17,950 nt of DNA from an uncultured Bacteroidales bacterium (GCA_902783615.1 CACZRQ010000092.1:1-17950), one strand, 5' to 3'; numbered from the stretch's first letter, positions 5,732-13,389 are shown. The notes: generated from the sequence alone by a model not told the origin. Made by a program: numbers and translations.

Positions 5732-8350
5732 ATGGAAAAAGTGAACGCAGATATTGAAATGACCCCCATGATGAAGCAGTTCTTGGGCTTGAAAGCCAAG
5801 AACCCCGATGCCTTATTGCTGTTTCGTTGTGGAGACTTCTATGAAACCTACTCCACGGATGCCGTGGAGGCATCAGACATCTTGGGTATCACACTCACCA
5901 AACGTGCCAATGGCAAGGGTAAGACCATAGAGATGGCTGGCTTCCCTTATCATGCCCTCGACACCTATTTGCCAAAACTGATCAGGGCTGGCAAGCGAGT
6001 GGCTATCTGCGACCAATTGGAAGACCCCAAACTGGCGAAGAAGCTGGTGAAAAGAGGCATCACCGAACTGGTGACTCCTGGTGTTGCCATCAACGACAAT
6101 GTGTTGAACTACAAAGAGAACAATTTCCTGTGTGCCATCCATTTCGGCAAGCAGAACGTGGGTATTGCCCTATTGGATATCTCTACTGGCGAGTTCCTCA
6201 CATCTGAAGGAAACTATGAATATGTTGATAAGCTGCTGAGTAACTTTGCCCCCAAGGAGGTGATTTTCGAACGGGGAAAACGGGAACTTTTCGAACGGAA
6301 TTTCGGCAACAAATACTATACCTTCGAGCTGGACGATTGGGTGTTCAACGAAAACACCTGTCGCGAGAAACTGCTGGAACATTTTGAGGTGAAAACCCTC
6401 AAGGGCTTTGGCATCGACCACCTGAAAAACGGCATCACTGCCAGTGGAGCCATCCTGCAATACTTAGTGATGACACAACACACCCAGATGGGACACATCA
6501 CCTCGTTGGCACGAATCGAGGAGGAACGATTCGTCAGACTCGACAAATTCACGGTGCGTAATCTGGAACTCACAGGCAGCATGAACGAGGGAGGAAGCAG
6601 TCTGCTGGATGTAATCGACAAGACCATCTGCCCCATGGGAGCCCGCTTGCTGAGACGTTGGCTGGTGTTCCCACTAAAAGAGGTGGCACCCATCAACGAA
6701 CGCCTCGATGTAGTGGAGTATTTCTTCCGAGAACCAGAATTCAAGGCGTTGATAGAAGAACAGTTGCACCTTATAGGCGACTTGGAGCGCATCATCTCGA
6801 AAGTGGCAGTGGGTAGGGTATCGCCTCGTGAAGTGGTGGCGTTGAAAACAGCTCTCTATGCCATCGAACCCATCAGAAATGCCTGTTTGGAAGCCAACAA
6901 TCCCATCATCAACCATATTGGCGAACAGCTGAACATCTGCCTTTCCATCAGAGAGCGAATTGAAAGGGAAATCAACAACGACCCACCCCTACAAGTGAAC
7001 AAGGGAGGCGTAATAAAGACAGGATTCAACTCGCAGCTCGATGAATTGCGTCAGATAGCCTACTCTGGAAAGGATTATCTCTTGCAGGTTCAGCAAAGAG
7101 AAAGCGAACTGACTGGCATACCATCGCTGAAGGTGGGCTATAACAATGTGTTTGGCTATTATATAGAGGTGAGGAACACGCACAAGGATAAAGTGCCACC
7201 TACATGGATTCGCAAACAGACACTGGTGAATGCCGAACGATACATCACCGAGGAACTGAAAGAGTATGAGGAGAAGATTTTGGGAGCAGAAGATAAGATC
7301 CTGGTGTTGGAACAGCAACTCTACGACAGCCTGGTGCAAGGACTGAGTGAGTTCATCCCTGCCATTCAGGTGGATGCCAACCAGTTGGCGAAGTTGGACT
7401 GCCTGTTGTCGTTTGCCCAGATTGCAAGAACCTACAAGTATATCCGTCCTGTGGTCAGCGACGATGATGTATTGGATATCCGCCAAGGACGCCATCCTGT
7501 CATCGAACGCCAACTGCCTATCGGTGAACAGTATGTGCCAAACAATGTGGAGCTGGATAGCCACAGTCAACAGATCATCATCATCACAGGTCCGAATATG
7601 GCGGGTAAATCTGCCTTGCTCCGCCAAACGGCTCTCATCACGCTGATGGCGCAAATAGGTTGTTTCGTGCCGGCGGAAAGTGCCCACATTGGTTTGGTGG
7701 ATAAGATTTTCACCCGTGTTGGTGCCAGCGACAATATCTCTGTGGGTGAATCTACCTTCATGGTGGAGATGACGGAGGCTGCAGATATCATGAACAACCT
7801 GTCGCCTCGCAGCTTGGTGCTGTTTGATGAGTTGGGACGAGGCACTTCCACCTATGATGGCATCAGCATCGCCTGGGCCATCGTGGAGTATATCCATAAT
7901 CATCCGAAAGCCCATGCCAGAACGCTCTTTGCCACCCATTACCACGAACTGAACGAGATGGAGAAGACCCATGAACGCATCAAGAACTACAACGTGTCGG
8001 TCAAGGAGATTGACGGCAAGGTGATTTTCATGCGAAAGTTGGAACGTGGAGGAAGCGAACATTCCTTTGGTATCCATGTGGCGAAGCTGGCGGGTATGCC
8101 GAAAAGCATCGTGAAGCGTGCCAATGAAATCCTGAAGGTGCTGGAGAAAGATCAGGGTAAGGGTGTAGATACAAAGCACTTGGGTGACATCCGCCAAGCC
8201 GATGGCTACCAGCTGAGCTTCTTCCAATTAGATGACCCCATCCTCAGCCAGATTCGCGATGAGATTCTGCACATCGACGTCAATAACCTCACCCCCCTCG
8301 ATGCCCTCAACAAACTGAACGACATCAAACGGATATTAAAAGGCAAATAA
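5732..8350 (+). CDS. mutS: DNA mismatch repair protein MutS
   Basis: An 872-residue MutS, normal for the MutS1 family in this phylum. It recognises mismatches and small loops and, as an ATP-driven clamp, recruits MutL. The mismatch-binding F36-x-E38 motif lies in CGDFYETY. The C-terminal ABC-type ATPase has Walker A GPNMAGKS (620-627), Walker B with D699-E700 in LFDELGRGTSTYDG, and the ATHYHEL segment after it. The order is the usual one: domain I (about 10-125), connector, core and clamp, then ATPase (about 560-800), ending in a helical tail. The start at 5732 is an ATG just after the promoter; an in-frame TTG at 5711 is part of the -7 box. Immediately after the stop codon a REP hairpin begins (8352), which may protect the 3' end of the mRNA. 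Confidence 0.98.
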   Translation: MEKVNADIEMTPMMKQFLGLKAKNPDALLLFRCGDFYETYSTDAVEASDILGITLTKRANGKGKTIEMAGFPYHALDTYLPKLIRAGKRVAICDQLEDPKLAKKLVKRGITELVTPGVAINDNVLNYKENNFLCAIHFGKQNVGIALLDISTGEFLTSEGNYEYVDKLLSNFAPKEVIFERGKRELFERNFGNKYYTFELDDWVFNENTCREKLLEHFEVKTLKGFGIDHLKNGITASGAILQYLVMTQHTQMGHITSLARIEEERFVRLDKFTVRNLELTGSMNEGGSSLLDVIDKTICPMGARLLRRWLVFPLKEVAPINERLDVVEYFFREPEFKALIEEQLHLIGDLERIISKVAVGRVSPREVVALKTALYAIEPIRNACLEANNPIINHIGEQLNICLSIRERIEREINNDPPLQVNKGGVIKTGFNSQLDELRQIAYSGKDYLLQVQQRESELTGIPSLKVGYNNVFGYYIEVRNTHKDKVPPTWIRKQTLVNAERYITEELKEYEEKILGAEDKILVLEQQLYDSLVQGLSEFIPAIQVDANQLAKLDCLLSFAQIARTYKYIRPVVSDDDVLDIRQGRHPVIERQLPIGEQYVPNNVELDSHSQQIIIITGPNMAGKSALLRQTALITLMAQIGCFVPAESAHIGLVDKIFTRVGASDNISVGESTFMVEMTEAADIMNNLSPRSLVLFDELGRGTSTYDGISIAWAIVEYIHNHPKAHARTLFATHYHELNEMEKTHERIKNYNVSVKEIDGKVIFMRKLERGGSEHSFGIHVAKLAGMPKSIVKRANEILKVLEKDQGKGVDTKHLGDIRQADGYQLSFFQLDDPILSQIRDEILHIDVNNLTPLDALNKLNDIKRILKGK

Positions 8351-8736
8351 TTGACGCTGAAAGCGTCACCGCATAATAACCGTAAGTTTAATAAGAATAT
8401 ATGGAACAAGGAGGAACACATATCAAACGGTTATTGAAGAGGAAAGAAAATTGACGCTGAAAGCGTCACCGCATAATAGCCGTGGGTGCGAGCGGAAGCG
8501 AGTACCTACGGATTGGTATTGGTGTAGTATGAATCGACTCTGAAAGAGTCGCCCAATATGATGATGGGGCACTCTTTCAGAGTGCAATTTTTATGTATCT
8601 CCCATTTTCCGTAGGTTCGTAAACGAACCCACGGCTATTATGCGGCGATGCTTTCAGCATCGGATTATCACACAAATGTAAATAGCATCATAATCAATGC
8701 CAACATATAAAAAATGTGACGATGCTTTCAGCATCG
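8351..8736. repeat. BIME-like cluster of REP hairpins
   Basis: Six 17-base hairpins share a 7-bp stem and a 3-base GAA (or TTC) loop: 8352-8368 and 8452-8468 (TGACGCT stem), 8535-8551 (CGACTCT), 8569-8585 (GCACTCT), 8646-8662 and 8720-8736 (CGATGCT). All keep CTGAAAG (or its complement) at the centre while the outer stem bases change in both arms together. The middle pair is joined by GCCC...GGGC (8551-8570). Two longer stems flank it: 8480-8511 (CCGTGGGT/ACCTACGG) and 8609-8634 (CCGTAGGTTCGT/ACGAACCCACGG), linked to the outer hairpins by CATAATAG and its complement CTATTATG. The 8452-8662 block is thus one large imperfect palindrome. A truncated head copy lies at 8351-8383. It follows mutS and abuts the transposase gene. 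Confidence 0.85.
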
Positions 8737-8745
8737 AACAATCAA

Positions 8746-9188
8746 TCAAATATACCTTTCATCGTACTCAATGCCATAATCCTTTAAAAATGCCTTTAGC
8801 TCATCATGAAAAGAAACCTTCTTATGATGCTCCTTCTGACGATTATTATATTGACTAATACCATCCTTTTCTTTTTCACTACATAAAATGCAGCATAACT
8901 ACGCTCCCACGACTCGAACAAAGGAAACTTGTTGCTATTAACTTTCATATAATTACCTGCTGCCACCTTCAAATCATGCACAAAAGAGGCAACGGATATC
9001 GTTGTAGGCAAACCCACCAACAAGTGAATATGATCGGGCATTCCATTAATCCGATAAAGATAACAATCATGATTCTTACAAAATCCCCATATATAATGGT
9101 AAAGATCTCGTTCATAGACCTCAGTGATTGCTGGCTTGCTTTTAAAAGGTCTAAATACAATGTGATATAATAATTTCGTATATGCCAT
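8746..9188 (-). pseudogene. REP-associated/IS200-like tyrosine transposase, frameshifted
   Basis: The N-terminal 109 or so residues (MAYTKLLYHIVF...) are a clear Y1 transposase of the IS200/RAYT type with the metal-binding HUH motif DHIHLLV and the segment FPLFESWERSYAAF. In this frame translation then continues as unrelated sequence to a stop at 8796. One base earlier in register the expected C terminus appears: SEKEKDGIS, then QYNNRQKEHH (catalytic Tyr codon at 8848-8850), then FHDELKAFL...YDERYI and a stop at 8746-8748. One missing T in the run at 8885-8888 restores a 147-residue protein of family length. Alternatively a -1 slip on G-AAA-AAG (8871-8877) would give the same length. The gene begins 21 bases after the HhH/barrel gene and ends 9 bases from a REP hairpin. 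No terminal repeats of a full insertion sequence are seen. Confidence 0.85.
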
Positions 9189-9209
9189 AATAACAATTTT
9201 AATTGTCTT

Positions 9210-11192
9210 TCAAAACTTCACCCTCATCTGCAACTGCAAATCAGCTTTGTTGCTGCCGTTGATTTGGTCATTGCCAGTGCCGATGACAGAACGGTCAAAA
9301 TAGTGGGTGAAACCAAATTTGGCGATGAACATCAAGGATTTGGCAAAATCGATACGCAGATGGGAAGAAGCTCGGTAACCCTGCCCATAGAATGACGGAG
9401 AAGTAAAGGTGTTGAGCAGCCCCTTCTCATAACCATACACACGAGAATCGTAGTCATCGGTATGGAAATACGACCCCTGCACATGCAAAGCCATCTTCCA
9501 AAAACTGTAACCAGCCAAGCCAGTGACCTGCCACCCCACGTTTCTCTCCGTCTGAGTGAACACATTGACATCTGCCGTGGTACGCAACAACAAACGCTCC
9601 GTCTGATAGCTCAACCTATATCTGATTCGATGCTGATAGGTGGGCAAAGTCAGCTCACCCTCCATGCCTGCCACATCACGTTCCTTTCGCTGATACCTGT
9701 AGTTCACAAACATCGATACATGCGACGTGGGCAGATACTCCACCCTGAACCTCCCCTCAAACCCTTGCGAAGGCTTGCTGACACGATATTTCCACCCAGG
9801 GAAAGAAACCAAATCGAGCGAACCGAAGAAACGGAAATGCGCCCAAGGAGCCGCCTCTGCCGCCAAATACCATCCATTCTCATTCTGCACATGTCCACCA
9901 TCGCTGAATGCCCTGGCAAAGAAAGCCCAATAATCATGGCGATAATAGCGATGCACCAACATCAACTTATAACCTTGCAAGGGTGTATATACCAAGCGGT
10001 TCAGCATAGCCCAACCCTGCTTGCCTTTCGCCACCTCGCCGGCAATGTTCAGCCTCCTCAACCTGAGTTGATAATCCATACCAATGTTATAGAAATGCTG
10101 TCCATGCAGATTGTATTGCGTAAAGCCCGACAAGCGAGGCTGATATTCCTTATCGAAGCCATACCAAAGACCTGTCAAACCTACACTCACCCGATTCTCA
10201 CGCCAACCCACATGGCCCCCAGCCACTTGCATCGTCAAGACCCCTCGCCTATCCGCTTCCGTCTGCGTGCGATGCAAACCCGTTGAATGGATGGACGTCA
10301 CCACCCCATGCTTCACAATGCCATCCAGTTTGCGATGGGAATAGAAAGCGGATGCCTCCCAGTTTCTGCCCAGGGCAATGGTGGCAGCCAAACCCTGAAA
10401 ATAGTTGAATTCGTCGGTAGAGGCATGTTTGCGGATGCCAGTGGCTCGCGTCTCTGCCGTGGATAGTGAATACGATTTCCCCAGGATGAAACCACTTCCC
10501 AACACCAGTCCCTGTCCGAAACTCATCCGATAGTTGCCCAATGCCAGAACTTTTATCTTCCACAGATTACGCAAAGTGAGGTAGAATCCATAATGGTCGA
10601 AACCCTGCCTGTTGTGCTGCTTCCACAAAGGTTCCCCAGCATCCTTTTCTGCCGTGAAACCAGCCTGCAAATAGTCGCCATAGCTGAAGGCATATCTCCA
10701 CGAGTTATATTGGGGTGTACCCAAATATGCCGACTCATATCCTTTCCGCTGATAAAAAGGCAAATCGAGCCTGGCCAGCACCTGATGGCTTCCTCTTTTG
10801 ACGATGTTCTTCAAACGCGGATAATGTTTCTCCTGCGGCTTCGCCTCCACCTCCACAAAAGGCAGCAGCAGCTGGATGGTACGCACATCCATCTCCTCCA
10901 CCATCTGCAACTCATAAATCGTTTGCATGGGGCCATGCCGATAGAGATAAGCCAACAGGTTTTCAATCTGCCGGTCGGTAAGGAAAGGCAGTTTCTCTAA
11001 TTGCTCTTTGGTAGCATTGTTCAAATCGATGGGTTCTGAGATATCTTCCCAGATTTCGTCCCAGTTGAACGTTTCGTTGTCGGATGCCAGATCCTCCAAT
11101 TGTTCTTCTAAAAGCAGATTGGTTTCCTGTCCATGCAGGGTTGCCGACAGGCACAGCAACATAGCTGTCAAAGCAAGTGTGATAGTCTTCAT
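9210..11192 (-). CDS. Helix-hairpin-helix domain protein with outer-membrane barrel
   Basis: A 660-residue protein with a signal peptide (MKTITLALTAMLLCLSATLHG, cleavage near 21). After an acidic stretch, residues about 55-112 form ComEA-like helix-hairpin-helix repeats (IDLNNATKEQLEKLPFLTDR, then a second unit around the YRHGPMQTIYELQ segment), a module that binds DNA or protein. Residues about 130-660 are aromatic-rich alternating strands ending in LQMRVKF, consistent with an outer-membrane barrel. Similar long HhH proteins are common in Bacteroidota, but to my knowledge their role is not established. A TACTTTTG box lies on the same strand at 11229-11236, 36 bases before the ATG. It is divergent from the DUF4294 gene. 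A DNA-uptake role is possible, since dprA is also in the window, but this is inference only. Confidence 0.85.
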   Translation of the reverse strand: MKTITLALTAMLLCLSATLHGQETNLLLEEQLEDLASDNETFNWDEIWEDISEPIDLNNATKEQLEKLPFLTDRQIENLLAYLYRHGPMQTIYELQMVEEMDVRTIQLLLPFVEVEAKPQEKHYPRLKNIVKRGSHQVLARLDLPFYQRKGYESAYLGTPQYNSWRYAFSYGDYLQAGFTAEKDAGEPLWKQHNRQGFDHYGFYLTLRNLWKIKVLALGNYRMSFGQGLVLGSGFILGKSYSLSTAETRATGIRKHASTDEFNYFQGLAATIALGRNWEASAFYSHRKLDGIVKHGVVTSIHSTGLHRTQTEADRRGVLTMQVAGGHVGWRENRVSVGLTGLWYGFDKEYQPRLSGFTQYNLHGQHFYNIGMDYQLRLRRLNIAGEVAKGKQGWAMLNRLVYTPLQGYKLMLVHRYYRHDYWAFFARAFSDGGHVQNENGWYLAAEAAPWAHFRFFGSLDLVSFPGWKYRVSKPSQGFEGRFRVEYLPTSHVSMFVNYRYQRKERDVAGMEGELTLPTYQHRIRYRLSYQTERLLLRTTADVNVFTQTERNVGWQVTGLAGYSFWKMALHVQGSYFHTDDYDSRVYGYEKGLLNTFTSPSFYGQGYRASSHLRIDFAKSLMFIAKFGFTHYFDRSVIGTGNDQINGSNKADLQLQMRVKF

Positions 11193-11228
11193 TTGTTACG
11201 AATGAATTAAAATTTTTAAACTTCTGTA

Positions 11229-11236
11229 CAAAAGTA
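11229..11236 (-). promoter_or_regulatory. -7 box of the HhH/barrel gene
   Basis: TACTTTTG on the minus strand, ending 36 bases before the ATG at 11192. No convincing TTTG at the -33 distance. The intergenic space to the divergent DUF4294 gene is only 119 bases. Confidence 0.5.
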
Positions 11237-11299
11237 GATAAATAAGTTAATTCTACCATATTTTTTGGCCGAAAAAATACAACTTATCGAAGATAAACC

Positions 11300-11307
11300 T
11301 ATTTTTG
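11300..11307 (+). promoter_or_regulatory. -7-like box directly in front of the DUF4294 gene
   Basis: TATTTTTG fits TAnnTTTG but ends only four bases before the ATG at 11312. Transcription from it would start at or next to the start codon, giving a leaderless mRNA. The alternative is a chance match in A/T-rich DNA. Confidence 0.35.
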
Positions 11308-11311
11308 CGAC

Positions 11312-11923
11312 ATGATTCGCAGAATTACTATATTATTTGTATGGCTGAGCTTAGGTGTTCAGCTCTCTTGTCTGGCTCAAAACAACACATCCACCAGCCA
11401 GTCAGGGCAGATTTTCATTACCAGAGGCTTTGTCTATCAAGGCGACACCATCCCCTGGATTCAACTGCGAACCGTGCATGTGTTCAAAGAACTGAATTTC
11501 AAAAAGAAGAAAGATTATGAGCAGTATCAGCGGATCATTCGCGACGTGAAGAAAGTGCTACCTATTGCCAACGAGGTGAATGCCGCCATCATCGAGACCT
11601 ACGAATACCTGCAGACCATCCCTACCGAGAAAGAGCGCAAGCGTCACATCAAGGATTTGGAGAAGGGCATCAAGCAGCAATACACCCCTCGCCTGAAGAA
11701 ACTCACCACGCGACAGGGTAAGTTGCTCATACGTCTCATCGACCGCCAGAGCAACCAGACCACCTACGAGCTGGTGAAGGCTTTTCTTGGCTCATTCCGA
11801 GCCGCCACCTACCAGGTTTTCGCCTCCATGTTTGGCTTCAGCCTGAAGAAGCAATACGACCCCGAGGGCGATGACGCGCTGACAGAGCGCGTAATCATCC
11901 TCGTGGAAAACGGGCAGGTGTAA
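11312..11923 (+). CDS. DUF4294 domain protein, exported
   Basis: A 203-residue protein with an N-terminal signal peptide (MIRRITILFVWLSLGVQLSC, cleavage near residues 20-24; the Cys at 20 could also be a lipobox, though SCLAQ is not a perfect one). The remainder (about 30-200) matches the Bacteroidota family DUF4294: a short strand segment with GDTIPWIQLRTVHVF, then a highly charged helical region with many Lys/Arg and YEYLQTIPTEKERKRH. No enzymatic motif can be seen and the function of the family is not known to me. It is probably a periplasmic or membrane-associated basic protein. It is divergent from the HhH/barrel gene and convergent with the third GG-leader peptide gene. Confidence 0.82.
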   Translation: MIRRITILFVWLSLGVQLSCLAQNNTSTSQSGQIFITRGFVYQGDTIPWIQLRTVHVFKELNFKKKKDYEQYQRIIRDVKKVLPIANEVNAAIIETYEYLQTIPTEKERKRHIKDLEKGIKQQYTPRLKKLTTRQGKLLIRLIDRQSNQTTYELVKAFLGSFRAATYQVFASMFGFSLKKQYDPEGDDALTERVIILVENGQV

Positions 11924-12015
11924 TTAACTCTTATATAAATTTCGGTAGTGACTACGGTTTTTATTATAGCCCTGATAGAGCTAATCACAGCCGAGATTTC
12001 GGTTAATAATTAGAT

Positions 12016-12201
12016 TTACATATTCTTTAAAACATTACAACCTTTTAACCAACAAACACCACCTGTTACTGTGTCCAGTTCGTCATCACTCAGTTCTTCA
12101 CGCATCACCACATTGTCATGCTCGTCTTGCCCAGTAATGGTCAGACGTCTTACATCGTCTTCGATTTCGATGTTCACCACTCTTTTCTTATTTTCTTCCA
12201 T
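12016..12201 (-). CDS. Double-glycine leader peptide precursor, copy 3
   Basis: A 61-residue protein with a leader of exactly 48 residues (starts MEENKKRVVNIEIEDDV, ends DDELDTVTGG) that aligns without gaps to the leaders at 450 and 740 but has diverged (about 60-65% identical by eye). The core is VCWLKGCNVLKNM, 13 residues with two cysteines five apart, so a disulfide or thioether ring is conceivable. An in-frame ATG two codons earlier (12207) is possible; 12201 is preferred because it matches the paralogues. It has a strong promoter of its own (12239-12269). About 11 kb separates it from the other two copies, and again no maturase, C39 peptidase or transporter gene lies nearby. Confidence 0.78.
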   Translation of the reverse strand: MEENKKRVVNIEIEDDVRRLTITGQDEHDNVVMREELSDDELDTVTGGVCWLKGCNVLKNM

Positions 12202-12238
12202 TGCCATAATGATGTATCATTTTAACGTTTTAACTGCG

Positions 12239-12269
12239 CAAAGATAGAGAAAAAAAAAGAAACAACAAA
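12239..12269 (-). promoter_or_regulatory. Promoter of third GG-leader peptide gene
   Basis: On the minus strand TTTG (12266-12269) and TATCTTTG (12239-12246) are separated by 19 bases, a near-perfect consensus. The -7 box ends about 37 bases before the ATG at 12201, longer than the 23 bases in copies 1 and 2, and the 5' region shows no resemblance to them. Confidence 0.7.
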
Positions 12270-12600
12270 CAAAAAGTGATTGATATTTTTAAAAAGGTAA
12301 TGATATAGCAGTTATCCCATAGCACAGTTAGGATAAGGTGCTCGCAATTTGGGTGTGTTTTGAGTTTTTTGAGCACCCTACCCTAAGGGGCTAACCAATG
12401 GACACCATACATGTTTCTATCGCCCCCACATTACACAATAATCACTTCGTTGAGCTTTTGCGTCTTTGACAAAATGTCAAAACGGGATTTTGGGAAGGGC
12501 CAAAAACGAGTAGGGGAAATTTTGACCAGTTTTGCCCTTGCCAACCTTCCACTTGAAAACCACCAAATCCAACCTATCATATGATGGCATTTTTTCTCCC
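12270..12600. other. Non-coding region upstream of peptide gene 3
   Basis: No convincing gene. Visible structure: GGTGCTC (about 12338-12344) complementary to GAGCACC (12371-12377); the short repeat CCCTAAGGGGCTAACC at 12381-12396; and a perfect palindrome TTTGACA-AAA-TGTCAAA at 12465-12481. The word TTTTGACCAGT occurs near 12522 and again near 12705. The minus-strand open frames here consist largely of repeat sequence and resemble no protein. Confidence 0.55.
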
Positions 12601-12684
12601 CAACGAGGGCGCAAAATTTTCCTAATGAGGGCGCAAAAATTCCCTCGTGAGGGCGCAAGATTTTCCTCGTATGGGCGAAATGGC
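12601..12684. repeat. 22-bp tandem repeat, four units
   Basis: The word GAGGGCGCAA occurs at 12605, 12627 and 12649, and a degenerate form at 12671, at exact 22-base spacing. Units have the form C-C-T-N-R-T-GAGGGCGCAA-A/G-A-TTTT. The fourth is worn (ATGGGCGAAA). Unit length, absence of unique spacers and the contiguous array rule out CRISPR. The role is unknown. Confidence 0.8.
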
Positions 12685-12742
12685 ACCTTCACTAAGGAAG
12701 CGACATTTTGACCAGTGAAGAAAAATAAAAGAGAATTTTGCG

Positions 12743-13053
12743 TAAACATCCCGACTATCCTCTTTTGCTGTTTATCAAACTGATATAATGATGATTACTC
12801 TGGTGGATAGTTTCGTTAACTATCCACCAACTATCCACCCTCTCCCCACACAAAACGATGGCGAAAATTTGTCAATATATCAACTAATATTTGGATTTAT
12901 TAATCATAATGCCACCAATTTATTCATATCCATTTCAAATAGTCAGATTTTTTGATGGTGGATAGTTGGTGGATAGTTGGCGCAACTATCCACCCGTAAA
13001 ACAAATTGATAAACAACAGCTTTCTCGCTACTGGTGGATAGTCGGGATGTTTA
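12743..13053. repeat. Mirrored 11-bp repeat array with 18-bp terminal inverted repeat
   Basis: The ends TAAACATCCCGACTATCC (12743-12760) and its exact complement (13036-13053) bound 311 bases. Inside, the word GGTGGATAGTT occurs plus at 12802, minus at 12818 and 12829, then plus at 12957 and 12968 and minus at 12984, with a 9-base copy at 13033-13041. The left cluster reads forward-reverse-reverse, the right one forward-forward-reverse, so each is the mirror of the other. GTTTATCAA (near 12770) and TTGATAAAC (near 13006) are also in mirrored places. The middle, about 12841-12956, is roughly 70% A+T by hand count and without genes. The layout resembles an iteron or protein-binding array, or a small non-autonomous element; the word is close to, but not, the DnaA box TTATCCACA. 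Confidence 0.75.
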
Positions 13054-13262
13054 TTGAAAAATCGTGGCGATTTTAGCTTTCTTAGAAAGTAATGTGATGA
13101 AAAAGCACTTACAAATGCGGCAATAGTAGGACACTGTCATTCAATGCTTCGGGTATTGGAGTTATTCTTGAGTTGGTTTCAAAAAAACAGAGCAAGATGA
13201 TAATCTGTCGCCCCTACGGATCGGGTGTTCAAAAAACGGAATAAATATTGCATGTACTTTAT
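13054..13262. other. Non-coding region with one dispersed repeat fragment
   Basis: No gene is seen. ATGATAATCTGTCGCCCCTA at 13197-13216 is an exact 20-base copy of the complement of part of the inverted repeat at 1001-1048, here without its partner arm. The rest shows no structure I can support. Confidence 0.5.
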
Positions 13263-13389
13263 ATCGCTGAAAGTGTCGCCCAACATCAAATTGGGGCACA
13301 CTTTCAGAGTGCAATATTTTATGAATCACCGTATTCCGCAGGTTCTACGAACCAGCGGCTATTATTAGGTTGACGCTTTCAGCGTCATA
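13263..13389. repeat. Second BIME-like REP cluster
   Basis: It has the same architecture as the middle and right arm of the cluster after mutS but different stem sequences: a worn GAA-loop hairpin (13264-13278), GCCC...GGGC (13278-13297), a TTC-loop hairpin GCACACT/AGAGTGC with one mismatch (13296-13312), a long stem CCGCAGGTTC/GAACCAGCGG (13336-13358), the constant CTATTAT, and a final hairpin TGACGCT-TTC-AGCGTCA (13371-13387). It lies about 40 bases beyond the 3' end of dusB. The conserved order with changed stems shows that folding rather than sequence is maintained. Confidence 0.8.

Noticed and set aside
6989..8227. Minus-strand frame of 412 codons inside mutS
   Set aside because: Shadow of mutS; the plus-strand product has every MutS motif and the antisense product resembles nothing.
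11991..12002. Hairpin CCGA-GATT-TCGG as a terminator between the DUF4294 gene and peptide gene 3
   Set aside because: The stem is only four to six pairs and no T-run follows on either strand.
12601..12684. CRISPR-like array
   Set aside because: The 22-base units are contiguous, with no unique spacers, and there are no cas genes.
12431..12749. Minus-strand open frames of 75 and 90 codons
   Set aside because: They are made of the tandem repeat and low-complexity flanks, show no recognisable protein features and lack a promoter box at a sensible distance.
12743..13053. Chromosomal origin of replication
   Set aside because: The repeats are not true DnaA boxes (TTATCCACA), the neighbours are not typical origin genes, and GC skew cannot be judged from this window; kept only as an unexplained array.
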